NCBI GenBank assembly: GCA_021613335.1
Contig: JAJTWR010000248.1
Coordinates: 786,001-850,000, forward strand
DNA from: Whitmania pigra
Taxonomy: Eukaryota; Annelida; Clitellata; Hirudinida; Haemopidae
DNA length: 64,000 nt
Reading direction: 5' to 3'
Part shown: piece by piece, positions 39,401-52,656 of the stretch
Layout of the letters: every line of letters begins with the position of its first letter
Numbering within the stretch: the stretch's first letter is position 1
The notes under the pieces: generated by a model
What the model saw: the letters and a program-made list of their open reading frames with translations, nothing else
What the model was told of the DNA's origin: nothing
Database searches by the model: none
Translations under genes and position numbers: made by a program

Positions 39401-42400
39401 ATTTTTTGAATTAAAAAACTTCAGCGAATTTTCGCATAGCAAATGGCAAGCCAATAACAAGGTCAGTGATTCACAACAGATCAATTAGCAATTCATCACT
39501 ATCATTACATTGTCATTACACCATTAAAATAATCAGAGCACCACCATCACTACCATCATCATCACAATGAATCATCATCACACCATTGAAAAAGCAAGAC
39601 TTACCACCAGATTTTTAGTTGAACCGTCCAACTCACTGGCCACACTCCAACTGGCAGCAGTTGAACTGTTCAGAGGAACCCTCATCGGGGCAGCAGACTT
39701 TCTCCTCTTCGTTTCTGAGAGGAAAACATGCAATGTATTATTGTAATGTCTACAGTGTAAATACTAAGTACGTCTACATTACCTTTACTTACTTGAGATT
39801 AATTAATAAATAATAATAATAATAACAATAATGCTAACAACAGCTGGTACTAATAATACATGTGACAATAATAGGCATCTCAAATGTAGAACATCCTTTC
39901 CACCAAAAGCAACAAGAAAACAAATTTTAGAAACAAAACCAAATCCAAGCCTAGCATCATCACTTCAGCAGCACAACCACCCCATGCCACATGTAACATC
40001 CATCACTTACCTGACACCTCACTCCTCGAGGGGCTTGGATCCCTCATGGATGCCACCTTGCCGTACCTCTGAGTCCCCGTTGCCATTGGCAGGTCGTTGG
40101 GGAAGGAAAAGGTGTTGGTGTGTTGTTGTGATATGTAACTGTACCTGGATGAAGGTGAAACGGACCTGCTCGAAGCTGGAAAGAGAGAAGATATTGGTTG
40201 ATTAAAAACAATAATAATAACCGGTTAACATGATTAGTGAGCTAATAATAACTAGAAATAAATTTTCGAACAAATTTACATATCATAATAATAAAAACCA
40301 AACCATAAATTAAATTTTAATTAATGTCTTAAATGTAAGGACATCAAAAAGCAGGTCACTAACGCTGTGAGGATGACCCGAACTTGGGGGGCCTCGGTAG
40401 GGTGCCATCACCCCCTGAGGAAGGGTTTGGAGACTTCCTATACCTGGCTGAAAGCACCATCACAAGTAATTGACATTAAACATCAATTATTAAGTTAAAT
40501 ATCAAAATATTTTTATAAACACATGTCATCCTATGCAGTTGCGTCCTACCAATAAATGTGTGCGACCGCAAAGAACATTCGTTGCATTCAAATTCACTTC
40601 AGCATTCTGATTAGTCACATTAAAAAACTAAGACATCCCATGCTAATTTCAAACATATGCTCACTGAATAATAATAATATTAATAATAAATAACGACAAG
40701 AAAAAATTAACCCAATTATTAATTGTTAATTATTAACTGTTAATAAAACGCACAGGTTAGAAACTTGACCAACAAGGTGTTATATTCAACAATTACATTC
40801 GCATTTGTCAATCTGAGAGCCTTACGAACAACAACACCAGCATCATGACCATCACAAACATCATCACAACAAGCATTGTCATCATCACCACCAACTACCT
40901 TCTGCATTCGACACCTTGACGGTACTCGAGCGAGGCAGGCGCATGGATGCGTTGCGTCTCAGCGGCTTCGAAACTGGCGGCTTCTTCACGGGCGTCGAAA
41001 GGTCGGAAGAACTGTGGCTGTGTCCTAAATTGGGATTGGTTGGGCTATTCGTTGGAGTTGTAGCTGATTGGTCGAGTGGAGGCATAAACAAAAGCGGGCA
41101 GCCGATGACAGGCTTCCGCAGAGATGTTGAGATTTTATTGGTGCAATCGTAAAGCTCTTAACATTGCCGGAATCAGTTAATGATTAGCGAGGCATTTGCA
41201 TAAAAAAGCCTTAGTATGGCATGGAGATGTTCTTATTATCATTAATGTTATTATTTTGTTCATGCATGTTAAATAAGTTAATGATAACAGGCTGTAAACA
41301 TTCTAACAATGACTTGTCAGTAAGTTACTGAGCTATAGATAAATTAAGTAATATATTAGTTTTTAAGTTATGCTAACATCTTGTTATTATATAAAAACTC
41401 ACTAAATCCTATTAGCATTAACAAATATCAAAAGGATAATTCCTAGAGCAACAAACAGTTAGTGCAACATAAATCAAAATGATGTGAGATGAGAACAACT
41501 GCTGATGAGCAACTCACGAAGCGAATGGAAGTTGTTGTTGTTGTCGTTGTTGATGTTTCCACTCGTCGGTCGGGCAACCCGCGACGTCGAAGATGTCAAA
41601 CTTGCAGTACTGTTTGACCTCTGCAAGTCCTCCGAACCTGTGCAAAGGTAATAAGGTAGTTTCACGTTCTGTTTCATTTAACATGCGTCCATCAGCACTG
41701 ACTGACACCATTTGCAATTCACATCATTACATTGAATGAATATTACTAAAATTGCGAAGAACATTAAGGCTTTATAAGAGATGCTTGGACATCAACAACT
41801 CATATTTCAGCCTCATCATTATCATTATCACCACCATCAATGACATCATCATCAGTCACCAACCAGAATGTGTCTTTTGGGGGAGCTGACTCTGCCTCAT
41901 GGTGGACTGGGGAAGCCTCGAAACACTGTTGAAAAATTAGCATAAAATATGTGCATACAAATGAATGATGAAATAAATTAGCATTAAACATGCTCACATG
42001 ATGAGTAACAACTAATCACCAAAAGCTCACAGTACTGATGTCAACTGAGACATAATAAAAATTGTTACGTTATCAAGATTGATAATGAGCGACTGAACTA
42101 AGGAATGATTGATATCAAGCAATTTATCTAAAGAATGGTTATCAAGCAAACTGACCCAGTTTGGTGCTTGACCCTGTCTCCACTGGGCGACCTCATTTTC
42201 GTCTTGTTTGGAAGAGTTCTCGTCACGACGGCAGAGTTGGAGTAAACGTTGATGGAACTCGTGCTGCTGGAAGAACTGCTTCCAGAACAACCCTAAAGTC
42301 ACAGAATGGGATGAGAAGGGTGTCTATAGCACAATGGGCAATCACTGACAAAGCAGCCAATCAAACAACCAATAAATCAATCAATCAATTCCTGTGGAAC

Positions 42401-45400
42401 TGGGTGAGCAGAATGTCAATAGCATGATGGACTGCATGACCACATGTCAGACCAGCCAATCAATCGATATTATTATTATTATTATTATCAATTGCTCATT
42501 CATAGATCCTTCTCCAGCAAAATCATAATCACCACAACCACTGTTGCAAGAAGCAAAACAAGCTTGCATGGATAATTAGCATCATATTTTAATAATGGAT
42601 AATAACATGATAATTAGAATCGAGGATAGTATCAGATACAAACGTTGAGGCCAGCCTGAGCAGCTAACAGATGTTTCTGTTGCGCAGGATCCAAACTCGA
42701 AAATATGGAGGCTGCCTGAGTCTTGAAGTGGTCCTCGAAATTCCAGTAAGCCCTGTAATCAATTAACTTGTTATTATTATTATTACTATTACTAGTAGCC
42801 CACAATAAACTTTTTATTATCATTATTACTATTATTTTTATTGTTTTAGTTTAACTGCTATTCTTTTAGTTCATTTAAATAGCAGCACATTGAAAGCAAC
42901 AGGAGATTCACAAGGCATCACAAGAACTTTCTGAGCTCAGTGGCACCAAAAATAATTTTATCACATCAACCCTCAACATAGTGACGAGGTCTTCTTCAAT
43001 CATTTTTTGCAATCATTATCATAATTCGCTGACCTCCTCGAATGAACTCTGGCATCTGGGTCAGCATCTGAGAGTCCCCTCCTAATTGCATCCTGGATGT
43101 TTGTCAATTGTCTCTCCAGGATGGTTACTGGCCACACTCTAAGCATTTGCTCCATCAATTCACAGCATTGCCTGGAGCGGGTTTGTAAAGACAAAATTGG
43201 TGAATGAATGAATGTTACAGAAATTCTCGCAAGCAGCCAGGACTTGAACTCCTAACCTTACAGAGTCGCACCTAAGCAAAAGCTTTAATTAGCTGATGAA
43301 GATGAACGAATGAATTGCATGCTTTGCTACCTTTACAAGAACTCCATGTTCCAGGACTAAGCATTACTGAGATTAATAAATTTAGGCAAACTATTTTATT
43401 GCAATTGTATTTCATTTATATAGCTCCATAAGCAGAGCATCAGTGCAGGCTGGGTTTCGAACACGACACATTACGACTGTTGCCATTACTGCCGAATGCA
43501 GGCAACCCATTCGACCGACTCGCACGCCAAAAAGAATTTTGCTTTTAGTAATGATGTGTTTTACCATCACCATCATTATTCTTACCTCCTGATAATAGTT
43601 GACTTCGAAGTGAGATTGCATGTTATGTGAGACACCAATCTCTGTGAGTGCGTGTTCTGAAACAGAGATAACGTTCAATGAGAACATTCGGACATCATCA
43701 AGTCAGTGACTACACTGATGAAGCATAGGAAGATTACACTTGCACTGGTGAATTTTCTATGTCATAAAATAATAATCATAATAATAATAATAATAATAAC
43801 AACAATAAAACACACATAAATTAAAATTGTACTGATAATATCCTACACAATTACCATAAAATAATAATAATATAACAACAACAACAACACAATTGACCCA
43901 CCTGAACTATGAATTTGAGAGCAATGAGCCCAGAGGAGGACATGATTTTGGCAGAATTTTGTAAGAGTTGAACCAGCGCTGGAATGAGGACTTCGGCCAT
44001 CTGCTCGAAGTCCTTGCCCATCTCTTGTGAGAAGAAGCTGATCACAAAGGAAGACAAACATTCTTGGACATTTGCTGAGGGAGCATATAAGCTTGTGTGC
44101 GTGCACGCAAACACACACACAGCAATAGCTGCTTTAATAGCATCATGCATCCATATCACATATTGCTAATGCTCTTATAATTATTAACAGCATATAGTTA
44201 AACGAGGGCAAATTCATCATGCCGAGACTTGGAGTTGAACTCACGCAATGGTGATGCAGGCCTCCCTGACAATCTGCGACCTGAGGTCGAGAGCCGAGTT
44301 CCTGAGGCTGAGAAGACATGACCTCAAACTGGTTTGGAACTCCGGGTAACTGGTTGCTCCTTGGATCACTAGGGACCTCATCTCTTTCAACTGGAAGATA
44401 CGAAGTCATGATGAAGATGATGATGGTGGTGATAGTGAGACTGCTGTTATTATAACAGCATTAGAAAAGATGATCATTATCATTGATGTTATTTATTGTG
44501 GAATGCTTTATTATCACTTAATTTAATGGTTTAGTAATACTTAATGGAGACTAATTTATTAAAACAAAAAACTCACAGCATCCTGTCTTTTCTCCCAGTC
44601 CTTGTTGGTGTCGGAGAGTGTGTCCTTTATCTTGGACATCTTATCAGAGACATCTCTGCCAGAGCAGATCTGTAAGCATGATTATGATGTTCTCAATGGG
44701 TAACAGAAATCCAAAAGATGATTATAAAATTTATTAACAGAATGATAGAATTATGGTGCTACAAAAGCCTATTATTAGTCTTAGCTGTTATTATTATTAT
44801 TGTTGTTGTTTGTTATTGGTTAACATTATTGATTAACCTCATCAATCAACCCTAATTAATCATCTCTTAACTACTAGTTGAAATGTCACCTACCAGAATC
44901 TTGGGGCAATCATGGAACAACCTTGCAAATCCTTCTTCATCCAATGCTCCTGCTGCAACTCCTATTCGAGAAGACAAGGATTTTAGTCATTTAAGTCATC
45001 ATCATCATAATCATCATCACCACCACCATGACTACCTTTTTTGTTGTTATTACATAACAACTTATTGGAATAAGATTTTAAATACTTATTTCTATAAATA
45101 ACATTTTACAACAAGTAATTTGATACAATAATTCTAATAGTAAGATCTAGAGATCTAAGATCTAATAGTAATTACATAATGTGATGTTATAATACAATAA
45201 TTATTAATTATCACAGAGGTCACATTCCAATGCATCATCATTTAACTCCTTATCTAAGAAATCCATGGCTCCAAAACAAATGTCATGTGCTGAAACTCTC
45301 ATCATCATCATCATCATCATTACCATAAATAACACATCGACTATAATTTTTTAAGCCTTAATTATAATTTATCAAACAGCTTTAACTACCTTTATCGTGG

Positions 45401-48400
45401 CTTCCTCCCTGTGGTATCCTCGGCAGGACGGACTGACTCCGTCCGCTGACGACAGACTTTGACTTCTTGTACATGGTTGACTGAACACTCGAAGCATCCA
45501 ACTCATCTCCTGTGTGACAAGGTTGTCCATATGGTTTTGATTCATTAGTATCAGACAGAGAATTTATGTGTTTCATTAAATTAAATTAATAATATACATG
45601 ATACCTTAACAGTAATAATAACATGCATCTTTGATTAGATCCGAACATATATTTAACAAGAAACATAAGAATCTCAACAAATCAAAGCAAAGAAAGAGAG
45701 GATTAAGAAATAACCAAACTTAATGCAAAAAATGATTCCTAAAAATTCCTACCTTCACTGGTCACCATGAGTCCCTTATTTTTGGCATCATCCATCTTAG
45801 CAAAAATCGTGCTAAGCCTACAATTGAAGAAGAATTATCATCACCTCTTTGAATGAAAAGCTCCTGTTTTATAAAGTTATAAACCATCTAAACCATTGGA
45901 AAGTGAGATTATTTTTGGAAAACCCATAGTCTTAAAATGAGTGATTAGTGGCTCGGCAATGATACAATGCGATACTTGAAACGAAACAAAGCTGAAGTGA
46001 TACAAAGGAAAAGCGAACAAATGAAGCTGATTAATGCATTCAAAAAAGACATTAAAAAGTCCTAGCTTATGGTATTCTGAAAAAACAGCAATATAATTAT
46101 AATAACAATAATAATAATCATAAACAAACATGCATCTTGATGTATTAAGTTTTAATTAGCTTGTTGGTGGCATTATGTGAGTTTATGAAGGGAATGAACG
46201 AGCAGTAACAACAACAACAATAATAAAAATTTATTTGGTGTCTTGAGTTAGTATGATTGGGAGATTGCAGATGATTGACAGTTACCTGGATTGGTTGATC
46301 TCCCTCCTGTTGAGGTCGTTCTTTATTTTCTCTCCGACATGTCGATAGAATTCGACAAGAGTCATCACCGCCTGATCCCTCACCTGTTGTGATTGGTCAA
46401 AAATAGGTTGCATTATAATAAAATAATAATAATAATATAATAATAATAGAAGAATATTAAGGAGATGATCTATGGGATATTGATTGAGTTGTTTTTTATT
46501 GTATTCTAGGTCTTCATTAACAACCTCATTAAAATTCATATTTATAATTATTCCTGAGCATGGATGTGGTTGGAATATCAATTTACTGATTAAGAAAATT
46601 GCAAATTGCATGATGCAATGAGGTCAACGTAATTAACATAATCTTAACTAACTTAACATAATGCTCATCTGCATATACTTTCAATTCTCCAATACATAAT
46701 CAATCAGTTGCCCAAAATTACATGACCCTGGATCCCTTTCCACAATTTTTGAATATTAATTAGCGAGCAACAAGGTCAGGTTTAGATGAAAGAGGTCATG
46801 GTTAATTATTATTAATGAGAGGCAGTGAAGCATGACAAAATTGTCCAACAGGCTGTTGCAGTAAATGTGGAGAGCCATCCACATGAATGACGTAATATTA
46901 TAATTATCTTTATGATTTCTATTAGCTACCAATCATCATTACCCTCATATTCCTTAGCTCACTCTATATCATCACAATCATAATCTTCATCAGCAGCAGC
47001 AGCCTTCAGCAGCACAACCACCAAGAGAGTTACAACCAGGCCCGGCATACAAAAAATACTCTCAACAAACTCCATCCCGTCAAGTAACCATGACAGCAGC
47101 CATACAATACAAATTGCAAAGCAGAATTTAAACGAAGAATAAATCAGCAAAGAGCAAAAATATCGCAAGAATGGTTGAAGCGTGGTCAAACGTCGGGCAA
47201 AAACGGTGCAAACAAACCTGGCCGCTGGGGTCATCGAGGAGTTTGACAATCTGAGGAACGAGCTTCGAAAGGACGAAATTCTTTGATCCCCATCTACAAG
47301 GAGTTGTTATGATTTAATCTTCATTATAATTATTATTAATAATAATATTATTGGTTATAATATAATATAAAATATTCACCAACACTAAATTAACTCCATG
47401 TGATAATATCAGCTGTTATCAACCTCATTAACACTATCACCTCCATCATCATCATCATAATCCATTTTATCACCATCATCATGTCAACCCTACTCGGTCA
47501 CCTACTCGTTGAGGGCACATTGGAGACAAGTCAGGATTTCTTCTTTTACCTTCCAAAGCTTGTGAGTGAAACCTGGTCCTAGGCGTTCTGCTACGTACTG
47601 TTTCCGTGGAGATGTTAACATTAGAATCGATGATTTCATGTTAACGATATTGGTAATGGTATCGATATTGGTATTAATATTATTAATTTGTTTATAAAAA
47701 CTTCAATTATCATATGAGGTTAATGACCATAAATTAATAATAAACAGTAACCATAGTTTTAAATAAATCCTAACAGAAATCAATGTCAAAATTAATATAT
47801 AAACCTTTTGAACAAATGTATTTTGGACAATGTATTTGATGACAGGTAAACAGGTTTTTTTAATATTTTTGATATTTCTGTTATTTTATAATTTCAATAT
47901 TTTTAAGTTGCACTTCAAATATTTGGTTAAATAAAATTATCATGAGTCATCGTCAGACATTCACATTCAGCATTCGGCTTCCAAAGACTCTAAGAACCTC
48001 GAGAATGACAACATTCACTCACAAGCACACTCATTTGTTGAGCTTCTACTCGCATAAGTATGAATTAATTTATTTATTCATTCATTCATTTGCATAACTC
48101 AGGCTTATGATAAGATTGTATGGCATTAACATGAACAAATGAATGAAACATTTCAATGACAACGAGCGAAAGTGCAGAGGAGTTTTTAAGAAAAAATGTG
48201 CATTTAAGTGAAGTAATGTTGGCAGGCCTGCAAGCAAGATTAGCTCAATAAGTTATGCTCGTGCATGCCATGATGATGCCAACGGTAGTAATGTGTCTTA
48301 TTCATAATCCCTGCACCACCATAGAGTACCCCACAGAAGGAGATGCTACATAAACATTTAAAAAGCTCCCTAAGATCCTTTATTCAGATGCTTAAGTCAC

Positions 48401-51400
48401 TGGAAAGGTGTGCTAAATACAAATATAATCAAGTCAGTTGAATTGTAGTAGTGCTGGCTTTTGAACTACCAACATATCACTATAAAAATTAAAAGCTTGT
48501 AATGAATAATAACAAAGTTGATTGGCCAAGAAAGGCAGATGGGACATTCTTTATTGATAGGAGTTATAAGGATTTTAAAATGGTGACTAGTCAAAGTAAT
48601 AGACCAACCACAACAACAGGTAGCCTTAAGAAAAAGTAGTGGGTTTCGTGACCATGGCGATAAAAGACATCTTAGAAGATGAACATCACCTTCACAGAGT
48701 TACAATTAATTATTAACATATTTATCTCTTTTCAATTAATCAATGCTAAAATTAACTTAAGCTCACTTATCTATTGTTTTAATTCATCATTATCATCCTT
48801 ACCTATTATGCATACTACCACATCATCGTCATCATTCATCACTTATCTCACCTGAGGTGTTGACCCGGGGTTCATGAGGTTAAGCAAAACAGACCTGGCA
48901 GTTTCTCTGACCTACAAAATAATAACTAATAAATATTAACCTTAATTTTAAATTCACAAACAAAAGCATCACTCATCCCGAAGAATCATTCGAACTCATA
49001 AAAGAAAAACTTGCTGAAGAAAAATATCAACAAATATAAAACAAGATGTCACAAAAGTGCCACCTTTGATGCATTCCAATTGGAATGAAGATGGACGGAG
49101 GCATAAATCACGAAAGCAAGTTTTTATTAAATAGGATGAACGCATGAGCATGGAACAGATGCACAAATACATATACCATACAAACACTCATGCATATTAA
49201 AAATACTCAGGCATACAAGTAAATACTCAAGCATATAAACAAATGTTTGAAGAGGTGAAGAAACAATTGAGCACACAAACAAGCGGGCAGACTACTCACC
49301 TGATCTTTGTTGTCTCCGAGGCGATCAATGACTGCGGGTAAAACTGCAATTGAACGAAAGATTGTAAGAACCAATGATCTGGTAAATATTACGATCGTGA
49401 TAATTATGGTGGCGATGATTATGAAGATGATAATTGTGACAACATGGTAATTATGGTAGCAAAAATAACAACAATCAGGTATATAAGGTGAGTGACAGGT
49501 CTGAATTTAAGTTTACAGCATGAGAGCTTACATTCAGCTGACAATGATAATGATTGCAAGATAACATAAGCAATGACTTTAATTTATGACACCAGTTGTT
49601 GACAATAAGAACTGATGATTATCATGCATCTTACATTTCTAAGAACTCATCATGTTAACATCAAATGCTCACAGCAACTGGTTTCGTAAACTTGAGGTCG
49701 GAATCGAGTCTCAGACCAAGACCGAGCACTTGAAACGAAGCACAACAGATCAAAGCAAAGCAGTGCAAAGCTGTTAAAACCATTTTTAGAAAGCAACCCT
49801 TTGTTTTTCATTTAATTTGAAAGCGAATGACTGTAATCCCATCTCAAAAACACTATTTCCAAGTCTAATGTTGTGACTCAACAGGGCTTAAAAGCGACCT
49901 CCACTAAACTTTTGTTCTTCCCTGTCACCTCAACACTGAAGGATGTTAAAATTATTACAATTTTGACAAAACTGCTCTTTCTGATTTTGATCCTTCATTC
50001 ATTCATTCATTCATATTCTAATCATTCAATTGCTTACCATCAGATACAATTTCTATGTTCAGAAACATCCGCCCCTCCCTTTCTCACTTCCTAATATTAT
50101 CATCATCGTCATCGTCATGATTGATGATTTTACTAATGAAATATGTTTAAAAATAAAGCAACATTTAGATAAATGACACCACATTTGAATTATGATGTTT
50201 ATTATTACTCGAAATTAATAATGCTATAATATTAATAATAATAATAATAATAGCAACAGGAATATAAAATACATTAATCCAGTCTGATAATTCCCATCCA
50301 TTCACTCAAACAGCTCCCTATAATTTTTTTGAGTAATTCCAAAAAATGAAAACATTCCAGCTATGCACAGCTGGAGTGAACGCAATCCAAGGAGAGGAGT
50401 CCGCACAAGCACGCACAGAAACGGAAACCATTCATAGAATTTTTCAAGGTCGCGAAGTCGAGAGCTGAGCCGATACCCAGACTCACCCCGCGTGAGATCT
50501 CCTCGCGCGATACAGTGTCATGTCTGCAACATGATAGTGTTGCAGTTTATATTTTTGAAGCAAAATTACAAGCAATCATAGACACAATCATCAGTGATCA
50601 TGCTAGGATACAAAGTTAATGAAGAAGATAATGATAAAGCATTTCCATTGCTGCCACCAATGATAAAGCTGTAACTTCATTATATGGAAAATGATGAGGT
50701 TGCATCATCATAATCACAACACTCTCATCACTATCATCATCACTGCATCACCACCATAGTAATAAGCATAATATTAATATTGGTGGCACATAATAATACA
50801 TATCATAATATAACAATAATAATAATAACAATATTAAACTATTCAAAAAATAATAATATCAATATTATTATTGTCATCGTAATCGTGACACCACCAGCAC
50901 CTGGTTGGACATTCCTGGAGGACAACATCTGTCCAGTTGTAAATATGTCAGTGAAAATACGAGGATGTCCAATTTAGAAAGCGAAGCAGTAACACAAGCA
51001 GCACAGTGAACATCTGTTGGCCAATCAGTTCAAACTCGAGAGGAATTCCTGAGAAGAAAGTCTTTTTGGCAGCCAATTATTGGTCGAACGCTCAGATAAT
51101 TATTTCCAATATTTATTACAAGCATGGACTGGGTGCCAGTTAACCCTAATAGATTTACCTTAATAACCCTAGCTTAACAAAGAAGTATGATAATACATAC
51201 AAGAAAAAAAATGCAGAGACGAATGATATGCAATAATAGGATGATTTGTAGACCAATGAATACATGCATTAAAATGTGCATCAATGCATTACAAGTCATC
51301 CCATTTGTTAGCTTTTGTTATGAATTACTGCCAGGATTTTTATATTAAGCAAATGCTTTTTGATTAATCAACCAATCTGCATTCTGAACCAGTGACTAAT

Positions 51401-52656
51401 GGCTCTCAAATATTGAAATAAAGCACATTCACAAAGTTAAAATTCTTGAAAACTCAATGAAATTCACTTTGCATACTCCCTATTAAGAATCTATGTCTGA
51501 CATGATTTGACATTTGAATAGTTCAACATTCAAGCAATGAGTAATCTTTCATCAAACTCCACAATGGTCAGTAAGATGACTCTGACACTTACTAATAGAA
51601 AAAATGACATGTTCTGGACAAATCCAGCATTTTCTGACATTATACTCATGTTAACAATTATAAAGTTGTCTCTGCAATTACATCCAAATTGCCTTTTTTC
51701 AAAATATATAACAAACTCATTACGAATATCCTAAATAATAATGATAATGGAAGGTGAAAATTGGATATAACAACTATATGAAAACTAGTGGATGAAATTG
51801 ATTCAGCACGTATGGAAAGCTACCACCTCATTTCTAACCTGAAGTGACATAGGGCCTGAAACTGTTCTTCAATCTGCCTATCAGCAGCAGTACCAGCTCA
51901 AGGCCCATCAGAGAAACCTGAGTAAAGTAGAGATAAGAAAGATGAATTCAATGATACCAACCAAAAGATTGATCAATCATCTTCAAACAGCCAAACCAAA
52001 TCAATTGTCCCCAACCAATCAACCTCCAATCAGACCAATAAATTTATGTTAGGATGAAATAAAATAGTCTCAAAGGTTAAGAGTTGAAAATTAATGAGCT
52101 ATTTTTTCAGATTAAATTACAAAGATAATGAAGACAGATCAACAAAAATCACTTGATTATTATGATTAGCAAATTGAATCATCAAAAGTAAGATTAAAAA
52201 ATAATCAAGACAAATTGAAAAGTCAATCAACACTAGAAACAAAAATTTTCACGTCGAAAGAACCCAAAATACAAAATTTGTCATCGTCTTGATGATCTAG
52301 TAGATAAAGAGATAAACATTTGCTCTGAATTTGACAAACAATAGCACCGACGCTAATGACACAGATCACATCAGATAGCCGTAACACTTATTAGTCATTA
52401 TATTATCTTACATAAGTAACACATTCAGTGCATGTTAATATCAAATGATCCACACTTTCACAAACAAAATACAAACCTTAAAACTGCTGCTATTGACCCA
52501 AAGTGCCAACCCATCCACCAGTTTGTCCATGTCTTCGCAATATAAGGATGTCGTATCATCCTGGAGGTAGGTGTTCAACTCCTCCCCTGTTTCCATTCTC
52601 TTCCGGGTGTCCTGCGTGAGGACGCCCGAGACAAAGTAATCCAACGTCTCGGCCAT
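33165..52656 (-). CDS. CLASP: CLASP-family microtubule plus-end stabilising protein
   Basis: 38 coding exons whose phases all agree, 1466 aa plus TGA. From the ATG: 52477-52656, 51839-51917, 49300-49343, 48852-48911, 47506-47597, 47218-47293, 46286-46383, 45753-45817, 45390-45509, 44894-44949, 44577-44669, 44245-44390, 43902-44037, 43586-43656, 43034-43171, 42644-42752, 42156-42292, 41864-41925, 41518-41637, 40899-41063, 40364-40447, 40011-40175, 39605-39714, 38551-38682, 38089-38192, 37599-37723, 37210-37312, 36822-37044, 36523-36609, 36053-36192, 35656-35866, 35399-35474, 34914-35046, 34575-34704, 34278-34406, 33981-34190, 33555-33671, 33165-33239. Layout: TOG1 about 1-210 (DKLVDGLALWVNSSSFK, LPAVIDRLGDNKDQVRE, EFYRHVGEKI); TOG2 about 272-521 (DLRSQIVREACITIA, GLSDADPDARVHSRR); a Ser/Arg-rich linker 522-846; TOG3 about 847-1060 (FMVDQMKNATIGVKLSVLGY, TRIITCSTEPKSPEVRK); and a C-terminal CLIP-interacting domain about 1178-1466 (EVIREMALKVIVELVYN, LKLLNLYIKRAL). 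Family function: binds microtubule lattices and plus ends, suppressing catastrophe. EB-binding SxIP-like candidates are weak (SRLP in the 41864 exon, SIIP in the 36053 exon). Confidence 0.96.
36455..36494. repeat. (AAT)n microsatellite in CLASP intron
   Basis: A short run of ATA/AAT triplets. Confidence 0.85.
38825..39400 (-). mobile_element. LINE family 2, 3' fragment (copy 2), in CLASP intron
   Basis: Alignable by eye over more than 500 bp with the copy at 21035-21740. Both share GAATCAAACAAACAA, AATAAATTCAAATAAA, GGCCAGCCTTA, AAAATCATAAG, ACTCA(G/A)TAAATATTGTTTG and TGTGAA(G/T)GATTGTT. On the minus strand parts still translate as in copy 1 (SLLKISQIRNLQI followed by YDFN, against SLLNISQI and YDFN). 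It has more indels than copy 1 and an ATAT insertion near 39250. It is sense with respect to CLASP. Confidence 0.85.
43440..43528 (-). mobile_element. tRNA-derived SINE (family A), copy 4, in CLASP intron
   Basis: The minus strand reads GGTCGAATGGGTTGCCTGC, then AATGTGTCGTGTTCGAAACC and CAGCCTGCACTGATG. It is the best-preserved match to the 4.35-kb copy. Confidence 0.65.

Noticed and set aside
49668..49724. Possible extra CLASP exon on minus with AG and gtgagc borders
   Set aside because: The flanking exons (51839 and 49300) already join in phase and reproduce the conserved TOG1 sequence without it.
50460..50530. Possible CLASP exon reading HDTVSREEISRG on minus
   Set aside because: Resemblance to TOG1 was superficial. 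The real exon with LPAVIDRLGD is at 49300-49343 and phases fit without this one.
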